Assembly (NCBI GenBank): GCA_022838965.1
Contig: JALHDK010000095.1
Span: forward strand, 1-7,355
Direction of reading: 5' to 3'
DNA from: Actinomycetales bacterium
Lineage (GTDB): Bacteria; Actinomycetota; Actinomycetes; Actinomycetales; Actinomycetaceae
Length of the DNA: 7,355 nucleotides
Shown: positions 1-6,264 of the stretch, piece by piece
How the letters are laid out: every line of letters begins with the position of its first letter
How positions within the stretch are numbered: the stretch's first letter is position 1
Program-made: the position numbers and the translations under genes
Notes under the pieces: generated by a model
Told to the model about the DNA's origin: nothing
Database searches by the model: none
What the model saw: only the letters and a program-made list of their open reading frames with translations

Positions 1-711
1 GCTGGGGTAGGTAAGACCCAGTCGGCCCGCCGCTACGCCCACTGGGACACCCTCGAACCGTTCATCACCACATGGGGTCCACGCACCGAGGACGACGCCA
101 CCCACCACGCGGCTGCCAACCGGTCCAGAACCGTGTTCTACACCCCCGAGGTCCTGCCCCGGCACAAGGCCCTCATGGGCGAGATCCAACACCTCCGGAT
201 CAGGATCGGGATCTGCGTCGACGAACACCAGCGCAGCATCGGCAAAGTCACCGGCCCCAACGCCGGCGACATGACCAGATGGGTCGAGTTGCTGATCATC
301 GACGAAGCCGAACGCCTCACCCCGACCGCCCTCGAACTCCTCCGCGACCATCACGACCGCCACCAGCTGGCGATCATCCTGATCGGCATGCCCGGCATCG
401 ACCAGCGGTTCCGGCACTACCCCCAGCTCTACTCCCGCCTCGGATTCTCACACCGCTACCGCGCCCTCGGCCGGGAAGAACTCCTGTTCGTCCTAGACCG
501 GCACTGGAAACGCCTCGGCCGCACCCTCGACCCCGACGACTTCACCGACGCCCAGGCCATCGCCGCGATCGAACGCATCACTCGCGGAAACTTCCGCCTC
601 CTCGAACGACTCTTCCCCCAGATCACCCGGGTCCTGAAGATCAACCAACTCGAGACCATCACCGACGACGTCATCGAAGCCGCTGCCAGCATCCTCGTCA
701 TCGGCAACTAA
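1..711 (+). CDS. TniB/COG2842-like AAA+ ATPase, transposition helper (5' partial)
   Basis: The reading frame is open from the first base of the window, so the start codon and N-terminus lie to the left; 236 residues and the TAA stop are present. The first six residues, AGVGKT, are the end of a Walker A P-loop. Walker B is LLIIDEAERL (about residues 97-106), followed by a sensor-1-like strand IILIGMPG (125-132) and arginines in SRLGFSHRYR (145-154) that could supply the arginine finger. This order and spacing match the TniB/MuB-like ATPases (COG2842) that bind target DNA and activate a DDE transposase in Mu-, Tn7- and Tn5053-type elements; IstB of IS21 is a more distant alternative. A start inside the window (for example ATG 133) would lose the P-loop, so the partial reading is preferred. 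No transposase or TniQ gene is visible here; a transposase would be expected upstream. Family is seen in the motifs; role is inferred. Confidence 0.85.
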   Translation, partial: AGVGKTQSARRYAHWDTLEPFITTWGPRTEDDATHHAAANRSRTVFYTPEVLPRHKALMGEIQHLRIRIGICVDEHQRSIGKVTGPNAGDMTRWVELLIIDEAERLTPTALELLRDHHDRHQLAIILIGMPGIDQRFRHYPQLYSRLGFSHRYRALGREELLFVLDRHWKRLGRTLDPDDFTDAQAIAAIERITRGNFRLLERLFPQITRVLKINQLETITDDVIEAAASILVIGN

Positions 712-824
712 CGCCACCAGCCGATCACAGAAGAACGCCACAGAGCGAACAAGTCCACATATTTCCCCTGTTGCAGCAAGTGTGTTTCCGGGCTTTTGCA
801 GCACTCCCGTGCGAGCCTCTAGAA
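712..824. other. Gap between ATPase and recombinase, lower GC, with short direct repeats
   Basis: This 113-bp stretch holds no coding sequence I can support and is visibly less GC-rich than its surroundings (for example around 751-800). TTGCAGCA occurs at 771-778 and 796-803, start to start 25 bp. AACGCCAC occurs at 710-717 and 734-741, start to start 24 bp. Such sites next to a serine recombinase could be the remains of a resolution site or of a transposon end, but the repeats are short and this is only inference. Confidence 0.35.
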
Positions 825-1769
825 GTGACGCCACGCATCGGAGCACGGATCGGGTACGCCCGGGTCTCCTCCACCGATCAGAACCTCGCCCGCCAGCTCG
901 CCACCCTCGGCGACGTCGACAAGCTGTACGAGGAGAAGCAATCCGGCGCCAAACGGACCGGCCGCACCGCCCTGGCCAGCCTCATCGACTACGCCCGCGA
1001 CGGCGACACCGTCGTCGTCAGTTCGATGGACCGTCTCGCCCGCTCCGTCGTCGACCTGAACCAGATCGTCGGAGAACTCACCGCCAAAGGCGTCGTCGTC
1101 GAGTTCCTCACCGAGAACGTCACCTTCCGCCCCGGCGCCACCGACCACTTCGCCGAGTTCCAGCTGAACATCATGGCCTCCTTCGCCCAGCTCGAGCGGG
1201 CCATCACCAAGGAACGACAGGCTGACGGGATACGCGGTCAGGCAGCGGGTGAGGCCATCGCGCAGGACGGTGAAGGTCCGCTCCACCGCGGCGGGTTCGT
1301 CGGCCAGGAGGAACTGCTGCGCCACCACCATGGTGGCGAAGGGATCAGGGGTGGCCCGGTGGAGCTGGGTGAACACCTCCCACCGGAGGGTCGGGGCCAG
1401 GGCCAGCGCCTCCTCGCCGGCGTGGGCGCACAGGGGGATACCGGGCAGGAGGGCGCGCTGGTCCTCGGGGATGATGCCGGGCTGGCCGTCGGGCCACGTC
1501 GCGAAGCCCTCCCACAGGCTCCACTCGGGTCCCAGCTCGGCGGGGGTGATGAGGATCGAGGACAACTCCCCGGCGGTGGGTGGCACGGGAGGCCGCGTCG
1601 CGCCGTCGCCCGGGCTGGTCGCGCCGTCGCCCGGGCTGGTGGCGCCGTCGCCCGGGCTGGTGGCGCCGTCGGTCGGGCCCGGTGTGGCCGGGCTGGTGCT
1701 GGTGGGCGATGTGCCGCCGCCGCATCCCGCGAGCAGCGCGGCGACCAGCATGACGGTGATCCACCGCAT
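819..1769 (-). CDS. Lipoprotein, C-terminus replaced by antisense of the recombinase
   Basis: The start is ATG 1769, preceded by AAGGAGG (1783-1777) at 7 bases. The N-terminus MRWITVMLVAALLAGC is a short lipoprotein signal with lipobox LAGC and Cys16 as the lipidation site. Residues 17-66 are a Thr/Ser/Pro/Gly linker containing a 21-bp DNA repeat (DGATSPG units). Residues 67-180 form a soluble domain (ITPAELGPEW, then Cys114 and Cys176) resembling the extracellular sensor-type domains of actinobacterial lipoproteins such as the PknH-like fold; that resemblance is from memory and weak. Genuine homology appears to end near base 1230. Beyond it the frame stays open to a TAG at 819-821, but those roughly 135 residues are Asp/Glu/Gly/Val-rich and are the antisense of the recombinase gene. 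The encoded protein is therefore a chimera, likely non-functional or altered at its C-terminus. It lies 46 bp downstream of the propeller lipoprotein gene and probably shares its transcript. Confidence 0.65.
   Translation of the reverse strand: MRWITVMLVAALLAGCGGGTSPTSTSPATPGPTDGATSPGDGATSPGDGATSPGDGATRPPVPPTAGELSSILITPAELGPEWSLWEGFATWPDGQPGIIPEDQRALLPGIPLCAHAGEEALALAPTLRWEVFTQLHRATPDPFATMVVAQQFLLADEPAAVERTFTVLRDGLTRCLTAYPVSLSFLGDGPLELGEGGHDVQLELGEVVGGAGAEGDVLGEELDDDAFGGEFSDDLVQVDDGAGETVHRTDDDGVAVAGVVDEAGQGGAAGPFGAGLLLLVQLVDVAEGGELAGEVLIGGGDPGVPDPCSDAWRHF
825..1232 (+). pseudogene. Serine recombinase (resolvase/invertase), 3'-truncated
   Basis: About 136 residues match the catalytic domain of the resolvase/invertase family. 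They include the YARVSS motif with the expected nucleophile Ser15 and Arg13, the SSMDRLARS motif with Arg70 and Arg73, and the long E-helix region ending in ERAITKERQADGI. Family members are usually 180-200 residues, with a helix-turn-helix DNA-binding domain after this helix. Here homology stops near base 1232 and the frame runs on, without a stop until 1806-1808, into what is clearly the complement of the lipoprotein gene on the other strand. The DNA-binding domain is therefore missing and the gene is probably inactive as a site-specific recombinase. GTG 825 is chosen because it lies just before the conserved core; GTG 780 is also in frame, and neither has a good ribosome binding site. It follows the ATPase by 113 bp, the order seen in tni-type transposons that carry a resolvase. 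Confidence 0.8.
1600..1678 (-). repeat. 21-bp in-frame tandem repeat in lipoprotein linker
   Basis: Units occupy 1600-1620, 1621-1641 and 1642-1662, with a partial, diverged fourth at 1663-1678. Each starts GCGCCGTCG on the plus strand. The first three differ only at their last base. On the coding (minus) strand each unit encodes a seven-residue DGATSPG-type repeat just after the lipidated cysteine, where it acts as a flexible spacer. The near identity suggests recent expansion by slippage. Confidence 0.9.
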
Positions 1770-1815
1770 CCTCGTGCCTCCTTCCGACATCTGGTTCCTC
1801 GGGGATGACGACCGG

Positions 1816-2887
1816 TCAGCCCGGGATGAACACCAGGAGGCCCTCCGCCGGGGCGGCGAACCACACCCCCCAGGGGGTGACGGCGACATCCATCACGTCA
1901 ACCGCCGGGACGCCGTCAGCCGGCCCGTAGCCGTGCCACGCGGTGCCGTCGAAGGTCGCCGGACCGCCCGCCGTCGCCACCCAGACGATGCCGTCAGCGT
2001 CCACCGCGATGGCGCGCACGTCGTTGGAGGGGAGCCCGTCCGCCGTGGTCCACGCGGTCCACGCCACCCCGTCCCAGCGGGCCACGCCCCCCGCGGTCGC
2101 CGCCCGGCAGCCCGGCCGCGGCCGTCTGCCGGGTGGTGGTGCCGCTCGCCGTGTCGATGACGACGACGCCGTGGCCATTGGTCCCGGACCACACCTCCGC
2201 CGTCGGGGTCTCGACCACCGCGACGCGGGTGGGCATGGCGTCCGCGGCGCTTACGATGGTGCCGATGTCCCACGTGGTGCCCGGGGTCATGAACAGGTCG
2301 GGGACGTGGGCGATCATGTCGGGGAGGACGTAGACCGCGTCGATGCCGATGGCGGCGAGACCGGTGATGTCGAGGTAGGGGAAGCCCGTGGCGGCCGTGC
2401 GGCAGTCCCACACCGGCGAGGGTCCGCCCGCCTCGTACAGACACGGGCCGGCGTTCGTGGCGACGACGAGACCGCCACCGGGCGGGAACCTCACCGCACC
2501 GGTGGCGCGCTCACCTGCCGGCACGGTGAGTGTGTTCCACGTGGTGGGCGCGGCGGGGGTTGGTCCCAGGGGCGCGGTGGGCGTGCAGATGGTGGTGCCC
2601 TCCGCCACGAAGGCCGCCCCGATCAGGCGGGGTGAGTCGGTGCAGACGCCGTCCGCGCTCGTGAGCAGCGTCCAGGTGCCCGGGACGGCGCCGCTCGCCG
2701 TGGCCGTGGCGGTGGGACTGGCCGCGGTGGTGCCGGTGGCCGTCGGCACGCCCGTCGTCGCGCTGCCGCCGGAGGACCCGCCGGGCAGACAGCCGGCCAG
2801 TGCGGCCGCGGCGAGGGCGACGCCGGCCGTGAGAACCCACGGCCCGCGAGCACCCCGGGAGAGGGTGGACGACACGGAGCACGACAT
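1816..2887 (-). pseudogene. Beta-propeller-like lipoprotein, frame-disrupted
   Basis: The start is ATG 2887, preceded by AAGGGGG (2899-2893) at 5 bases; an upstream extension to 3052 is possible but has no signal-like sequence. The N-terminus is a signal with lipobox LAGC and lipidated Cys33, followed by a Gly/Ser/Thr/Ala linker to about residue 75. The rest looks like repeated propeller blades, the clearest being DGLPSNDVRAIAVDADG and the next stretch VWVATAGG, typical of the two-component-regulator propeller (Reg_prop) repeat. The frame used from 2887 covers the first blades to AAAGLPG at about 2104 and then leaves homology, reaching a stop at 1994 (297 residues). The remaining blades, TAGGVARWDGVAW to GLLVFIPG, continue in another frame to TGA at 1818-1816. 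Compared with the following blade, 17 residues (51 bases) between GLP and ATAGG are replaced here by 4 bases, so a 47-base deletion explains both the lost residues and the frame change. Ligand and function are unknown; an outer-surface binding or scaffold role is inferred. Confidence 0.75.
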
Positions 2888-2901
2888 GACAGCCCCCTTG
2901 C

Positions 2902-2918
2902 GTGGTGGATGCCACCAC
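2902..2918. repeat. 7-bp inverted repeat just upstream of the propeller-gene RBS
   Basis: GTGGTGG (2902-2908), ATG, CCACCAC (2912-2918) is a perfect dyad. On the minus strand it ends 2 bases before the AAGGGGG ribosome binding site. It could be an operator half-site pair or a leader hairpin affecting initiation; a 3-base loop is tight for RNA, so a protein-binding site is equally plausible. Confidence 0.45.
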
Positions 2919-2956
2919 CGCACCACGGGAGGGTGTGGCCCGCCAGTACCGAAGGT

Positions 2957-2972
2957 CCCGGCCGGAGCCGGG
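2957..2972. repeat. 6-bp GC inverted repeat with four-base loop
   Basis: CCCGGC (2957-2962), CGGA, GCCGGG (2967-2972) can form a short stable hairpin. There is no following T-run, so it does not look like an intrinsic terminator. It may be chance in such GC-rich DNA. Confidence 0.3.
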
Positions 2973-3030
2973 CGGACGCTGATCACCGTGGCAGTCGGGA
3001 CGGGACGTTGGTACCTTGCCCCCCTCTGAT

Positions 3031-3062
3031 CGCGGTCCACGCTGGAAGCCAACAGGACCGCG
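3031..3062. promoter_or_regulatory. 8-bp inverted repeat, candidate operator upstream of secreted-protein gene
   Basis: CGCGGTCC (3031-3038) and GGACCGCG (3055-3062) are perfect inverted arms with a 16-base spacer. The dyad ends 5 bases before the AAGGAGG ribosome binding site (3068-3074) of the gene starting at 3079. The arms are 24 bp apart centre to centre, which would suit a dimeric regulator; as RNA it would make a leader hairpin next to the RBS. No regulator gene is in the window. Confidence 0.45.
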
Positions 3063-3078
3063 GGGCAAAGGAGGGGCC

Positions 3079-3540
3079 ATGAACATCCGGGCTGCAGTGG
3101 TGGCGGGGGCGGTGCTGGCCGTGGGGGTCGGCGGCGTCGCGGTGGCGGGCACCCTCTCCGCGCCGGGCGTGGACGCCTGCTACCGCACGACCACCGGCGC
3201 GTTGCGCGTGGACACGGGCGGCGGATGCCGCGTGGGGGAGCAGGCCATCAGGCTGGGGACCGGTCAGCTCCGCACCCGGCAGGTGATCGCGGAGGGCGCG
3301 GTCGAGGGTGGGCAGTACCGGACCGCGACGGCGTGGTGTGGCCCCGGCGAGGTTGTCACCGGGGGCGGTGTCGAGGTGGCCGCGATCGCCCCGGACTACA
3401 CGGTCTTCAGCGACGTCCCGATCGAGGAGGCCGGCCTGCAGGGCTGGCAGGGGGCCGTGAGTCGGCCCTACGCCGACCCGGAGCAGGTCGTCGCGTTCTC
3501 CGTCGTCGCGATCTGTGCTCCCGGAGAGTCGCTCGACTGA
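3079..3540 (+). CDS. Small secreted four-cysteine protein
   Basis: The 153-residue protein starts at ATG 3079 with AAGGAGG at 3068-3074; an in-frame ATG at 3016 lacks this support. Residues 1-23 form a signal peptide with a probable cleavage after AVA (21-23), and there is no lipobox. The mature part shows two motifs common in secreted actinobacterial proteins of unknown function. The first is a CYRTTTGALRV segment with Cys34 and Cys50 followed by an acidic/hydrophobic tail. The second runs from WCGPGEVVTGGG (Cys87) through GWQGAVS to VVAICAPGE (Cys146). Two disulphides, 34-50 and 87-146, are plausible. No catalytic residues can be recognised. It is transcribed divergently from the lipoprotein genes and meets the ABC operon tail to tail. 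Function is unknown; export is well supported. Confidence 0.8.
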   Translation: MNIRAAVVAGAVLAVGVGGVAVAGTLSAPGVDACYRTTTGALRVDTGGGCRVGEQAIRLGTGQLRTRQVIAEGAVEGGQYRTATAWCGPGEVVTGGGVEVAAIAPDYTVFSDVPIEEAGLQGWQGAVSRPYADPEQVVAFSVVAICAPGESLD

Positions 3541-3570
3541 CCTGCCGCCGCGCACCGGGTCGCCGTCAGG
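3541..3570. terminator. Weak hairpin between convergent genes
   Basis: The 25-bp gap between the stops at 3540 (+) and 3566 (-) holds an imperfect stem: 3541-3550 can pair with 3561-3570 at 8 of 10 positions around a 10-base loop. The right arm overlaps the last codons of the ABC ATPase gene. There is no T-run on either side, so it would be at best a GC-hairpin bidirectional terminator. The position is right, the structure weak. Confidence 0.25.
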
Positions 3571-4624
3571 CGGGCACCACGAGCACGGGTATCGGCGCCA
3601 CACTCACGCTGACACGCGTGCCCGGGGTGAGGGCCGACGACTCGGCGCTCGGGGCCTGGGCCGTGACCTCGCCGTCGCCGTCGACGGCGCACACCACCCG
3701 GGACAGCGACCCGAGGAAGGAGTGGGAGATCACGCGGGCGTTGCCGGCGTCGTCGGGGACGACGGCGATGGCCTCGGGACGGACGAGTGCGAGGCCGTGA
3801 CCGTGTGGGATCGAACCCGCGAGCGTCGGCACGGTGCTGCCCAGCACGTGGGCCGTGGCGCCGTCGCTGACGGCGGCGAGGCGGTTCGTCAGCCCGACGA
3901 ACTCGGCGACGAACCGCGTCCGGGGGGCGTTGTACAACTCCTCCGGGCTCGCGATCTGCTCCAGCCTCCCGGCGTTCATCACACCGACGCGGTCGGCGAT
4001 CGCGAGCGCCTCCTCCTGGTCGTGGGTGACGAAGAGGGTGGTGCGGCCCACCTCCAGCTGGACCCGCCGGATCTCGTCGCGGAGCTGGGAGCGCACCTTC
4101 GCGTCCAGGGCGGAGAGCGGCTCGTCCAGCAGGAGCACCGACGGCTCGATGGCGAGCGCACGGGCGAGGGCAACCCGCTGTTGCTGGCCTCCCGAGAGCT
4201 GGTGGGCGTACCGGGACCGTTGCGCGCCGAGACCCACCAGCTCCAGCACCTCCGCGGCGCGGGCCTCGCGTTCGCGGGTCCCGACTCCGCGCATCTTCAA
4301 CCCGAAGGCCACGTTCTCGAGGACGGTCATGTGCGGGAAGAGGCTGTACGCCTGAAACACCATGCCCATGTCACGGCGGTTCGCCGGCACCCCGGTGATG
4401 TCCCTGCCGCCGACCGTCACCCGGCCGGCCGTGGCCGTCTCGAGGCCGGCCAGAATGCGCAGGGCCGTCGTCTTGCCGCAGCCCGACGGGCCGAGCAGGG
4501 CGACCATCTCCCCGGGGTTGATCCGGAGGTCGAGGCCGTCAAGGGCGTGGACGGCGCCGTAGTACCGGGTGACACCCTCGAATGTCACCTCGACGCCCGG
4601 CCGGGGAGGACCTGGGTCCGTCAC
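3566..4624 (-). CDS. ABC importer ATP-binding protein, PotA/FbpC-like
   Basis: This 352-residue cytoplasmic ATPase energises uptake through the two permeases encoded just upstream. All nucleotide-binding motifs are intact: Walker A GPSGCGKTT (45-53), Q-loop Gln91 in MVFQAYSLFPH, signature LSGGQQQR (143-150), Walker B LLLDEP (164-169) and the switch His201 in VTHDQEEA. The C-terminal part from about residue 240 (FVGLTNRLAAV onward) corresponds to the TOBE-type regulatory domain found in the PotA/FbpC/CysA/MalK group, and the total length is normal for that group. The start is GTG 4624, which overlaps the TGA of the permease gene (GTGA, 4 bp) with GGGAAGGGAAG upstream, indicating translational coupling. 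A longer open frame to 5272 is only the shadow of the permease gene. Sequence alone does not distinguish polyamine, ferric iron, thiamine or phosphonate transport. Confidence 0.93.
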   Translation of the reverse strand: MTDPGPPRPGVEVTFEGVTRYYGAVHALDGLDLRINPGEMVALLGPSGCGKTTALRILAGLETATAGRVTVGGRDITGVPANRRDMGMVFQAYSLFPHMTVLENVAFGLKMRGVGTREREARAAEVLELVGLGAQRSRYAHQLSGGQQQRVALARALAIEPSVLLLDEPLSALDAKVRSQLRDEIRRVQLEVGRTTLFVTHDQEEALAIADRVGVMNAGRLEQIASPEELYNAPRTRFVAEFVGLTNRLAAVSDGATAHVLGSTVPTLAGSIPHGHGLALVRPEAIAVVPDDAGNARVISHSFLGSLSRVVCAVDGDGEVTAQAPSAESSALTPGTRVSVSVAPIPVLVVPA

Positions 4625-5394
4625 TGCTGCTTCCCTTCCCGCCGATGGCGTGCGCTGCCGGCGAACGAGAGCCCCATCAGCAGGGCGAAGGCGAACATGA
4701 GGGAGGCGAGCGACGCGGCGACGGAGGTCCGCGCGTCGCTCTTGCCGAGCAGCGCGATCACCACCTGCAGGTTGTCGTAGTTGGTCAGCGACGCGATGGT
4801 GAACTCGCCGAGGACGAGGGCGACGGAGATGAACGCCGCGGAGAGGATCCCGGACCAGATGTTGGGCACCACGATGCGCAGCACAACGGTCGCCCACCCC
4901 GCTCCCAGCGAGCGGGCGGCCTCGGCCAGCGTGACGACGTCGATCGCGGAGAGGGCGGCGTCCAGGGCGCGGTAGGCGTACGGCAGCACGAGGACGACGT
5001 ACACGAAGGTGAGGGTCAGGGCGGAATCCCCGATGAGGTAGTTGACCCACGAGTACACGTTCCGCATGCCGACCACGATCACCAGTGCCGGGATGGTGAG
5101 GGGGAGCAGGCACAGGAACTCGACGAGGCGCTTCGCGCGCGGTACCCGGAGGCGCACCCACACCATCGTGGGCATGAGCAGCACCAGCATGCCGACCACG
5201 GTCAGAAGGGCGAGCATCAGTGACGTGACGATCGCCGCCGTCAGGTTGGGGTTCTGGACGAGGTTCGCCCACGCGTATCCGGTGCGCCCGCCGCGGAAGT
5301 CGCGGGTGCTGAAGTCGAGCATCGCATAGAGCGGTACGAGGAAGAAGATCGCGAACAGGGCGAGAATGCCGCCGCGCAGCAGCCGGAGCCTCAT
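4621..5394 (-). CDS. ABC importer permease 2 (PotC-like)
   Basis: This inner-membrane protein of 257 residues has about six hydrophobic segments: roughly 8-27, 53-76, 89-110, 124-142, 180-203 and 226-245. The EAA motif that contacts the ATPase is present as EAARSLGA (158-165), followed about ten residues later by the conserved Val-Pro (VVP, 175-177). This matches the binding-protein-dependent transport permease family (BPD_transp_1), second subunit of the PotB/PotC type. The start at ATG 5394 overlaps the TGA of permease 1 (ATGA, 4 bp), and the stop overlaps the ATPase start, so the three are translated in a coupled way. It pairs with permease 1 to form a heterodimeric channel for a solute delivered by the lipoprotein binding protein. 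Confidence 0.92.
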   Translation of the reverse strand: MRLRLLRGGILALFAIFFLVPLYAMLDFSTRDFRGGRTGYAWANLVQNPNLTAAIVTSLMLALLTVVGMLVLLMPTMVWVRLRVPRAKRLVEFLCLLPLTIPALVIVVGMRNVYSWVNYLIGDSALTLTFVYVVLVLPYAYRALDAALSAIDVVTLAEAARSLGAGWATVVLRIVVPNIWSGILSAAFISVALVLGEFTIASLTNYDNLQVVIALLGKSDARTSVAASLASLMFAFALLMGLSFAGSARHRREGKQQ

Positions 5395-6260
5395 TGCAGC
5401 CACCGGGAGGTGCGACGAACGAGGAGGGCGTACGCGGTCATCACGAGGGCCACCACGATGATCATCTCGAAGGCGAGGGCGAAGGCGAGGTTCTGGCGGC
5501 CCAGCAGCACCTCGCTCGTGAGACCTGCGCGAATGAGCAGGGGAATGATCGGGTTGCCCTGGCTGACGAGGGCGGCGGCGGTGGCGTAGGCGGCGAAGGC
5601 GTTGGCGAACAGCAGGAGGGTCGAGCCGAGGAAGGCCGGTGTCAGGATCGGGATGCCGACCTGCTGCCAGTACTGCCGCGGCGTGGCGCCGAGACTGAGC
5701 GCCGCCTCCCGCCACTGCGGACGCAGGCCCTCGACGGCGGGCAGGAAGACGATCACCATGAGCGGGATCTGGAAGTAGGTGTAGACGAGGACGAGCCCGG
5801 GGATGTCGAAGAGCCAGCCGCGGCCGAAGATGTCGACACCGATCGTGGAGCGGAGCAGTTCCGTGACCACACCGGAGAATCCGAGCGTGGCGATGAAGGC
5901 GAACGCGAGGGTCACCCCGCCGAACTGGGCGAGCACGCCAGCCATCGACGTGATCGCGCGGCGGAACACGCTGGTGGGCGGTGCGCTGGACACCAGCCAG
6001 GAGAGGATGGCACCACAGACCGCGCCGATGAGGGCGGTGGACGCCGAGAGGACCATGCTGTTCCGCAGCGTCCGGAGGGTCACCGGGCTGAAGAGTGCCT
6101 CGATGTTGGTGAGCGAGAACTGTCCCTTCTCCTGGAAGGCGCCCACCACCACGGTCAGGGTGGGGATGAGCAGGAAGATCGTGAGGTAGCCCAGGAAGGG
6201 CACGAGCGCGAGGGACGGTGCGAGCCGGCGGCCCGCACCGTCACCACGCGCTCGGGACAT
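5391..6260 (-). CDS. ABC importer permease 1 (PotB-like)
   Basis: This inner-membrane protein of 289 residues has six predicted membrane segments near 15-42, 67-90, 104-127, 152-175, 211-232 and 257-281, after a short basic cytoplasmic N-terminus (MSRARGDGAGRR). The EAA motif is EAALSLGATP (185-194), with the conserved IP dipeptide at 203-204, as in the first permease of PotABCD/FbpABC-type importers. The start at ATG 6260 lies 4 bases after the binding-protein stop, with GGTGGG near the end of that gene as a possible ribosome binding site. An internal shadow frame extends through 5715 but has no membrane character. The gene appears complete and conserved. Confidence 0.92.
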   Translation of the reverse strand: MSRARGDGAGRRLAPSLALVPFLGYLTIFLLIPTLTVVVGAFQEKGQFSLTNIEALFSPVTLRTLRNSMVLSASTALIGAVCGAILSWLVSSAPPTSVFRRAITSMAGVLAQFGGVTLAFAFIATLGFSGVVTELLRSTIGVDIFGRGWLFDIPGLVLVYTYFQIPLMVIVFLPAVEGLRPQWREAALSLGATPRQYWQQVGIPILTPAFLGSTLLLFANAFAAYATAAALVSQGNPIIPLLIRAGLTSEVLLGRQNLAFALAFEMIIVVALVMTAYALLVRRTSRWLQ

Positions 6261-6264
6261 GGCG

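Larger units (their letters stand above)
2888..3078. promoter_or_regulatory. Divergent intergenic region between lipoprotein and secreted-protein genes
   Basis: This 191-bp region separates two outward-reading starts, 2887 (-) and 3079 (+), so it should carry promoters for both. I could not identify convincing -35/-10 pairs by eye on either strand. It contains three perfect inverted repeats, listed separately, which could be operators or leader hairpins. No small gene is evident. Confidence 0.5.

Noticed and set aside
1600..1678. Possible CRISPR-like array
   Set aside because: The units are contiguous with no spacers and lie in frame inside a lipoprotein linker.
72..1808. 578-residue plus-strand open frame
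   Set aside because: Only the part from about 825 to 1232 is recombinase. The N-terminal part is an Arg/Pro-rich shadow of the ATPase in another frame, and the C-terminal part is the antisense of the lipoprotein.
1249..2160. 303-residue plus-strand open frame opposite the lipoprotein genes
   Set aside because: Opposite strand of two recognisable lipoprotein genes, low-complexity composition, no ribosome binding site or domain.
2957..2972. Intrinsic terminator in the divergent region
   Set aside because: It has a hairpin but no T-run on either strand, and it lies between two outward-facing starts where no transcript should end.
4625..5272. Long N-terminal extension of the ABC ATPase frame
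   Set aside because: It is Arg/Pro/His-rich and overlaps the permease 2 gene in another frame. GTG 4624 with coupling to the permease stop is the natural start.
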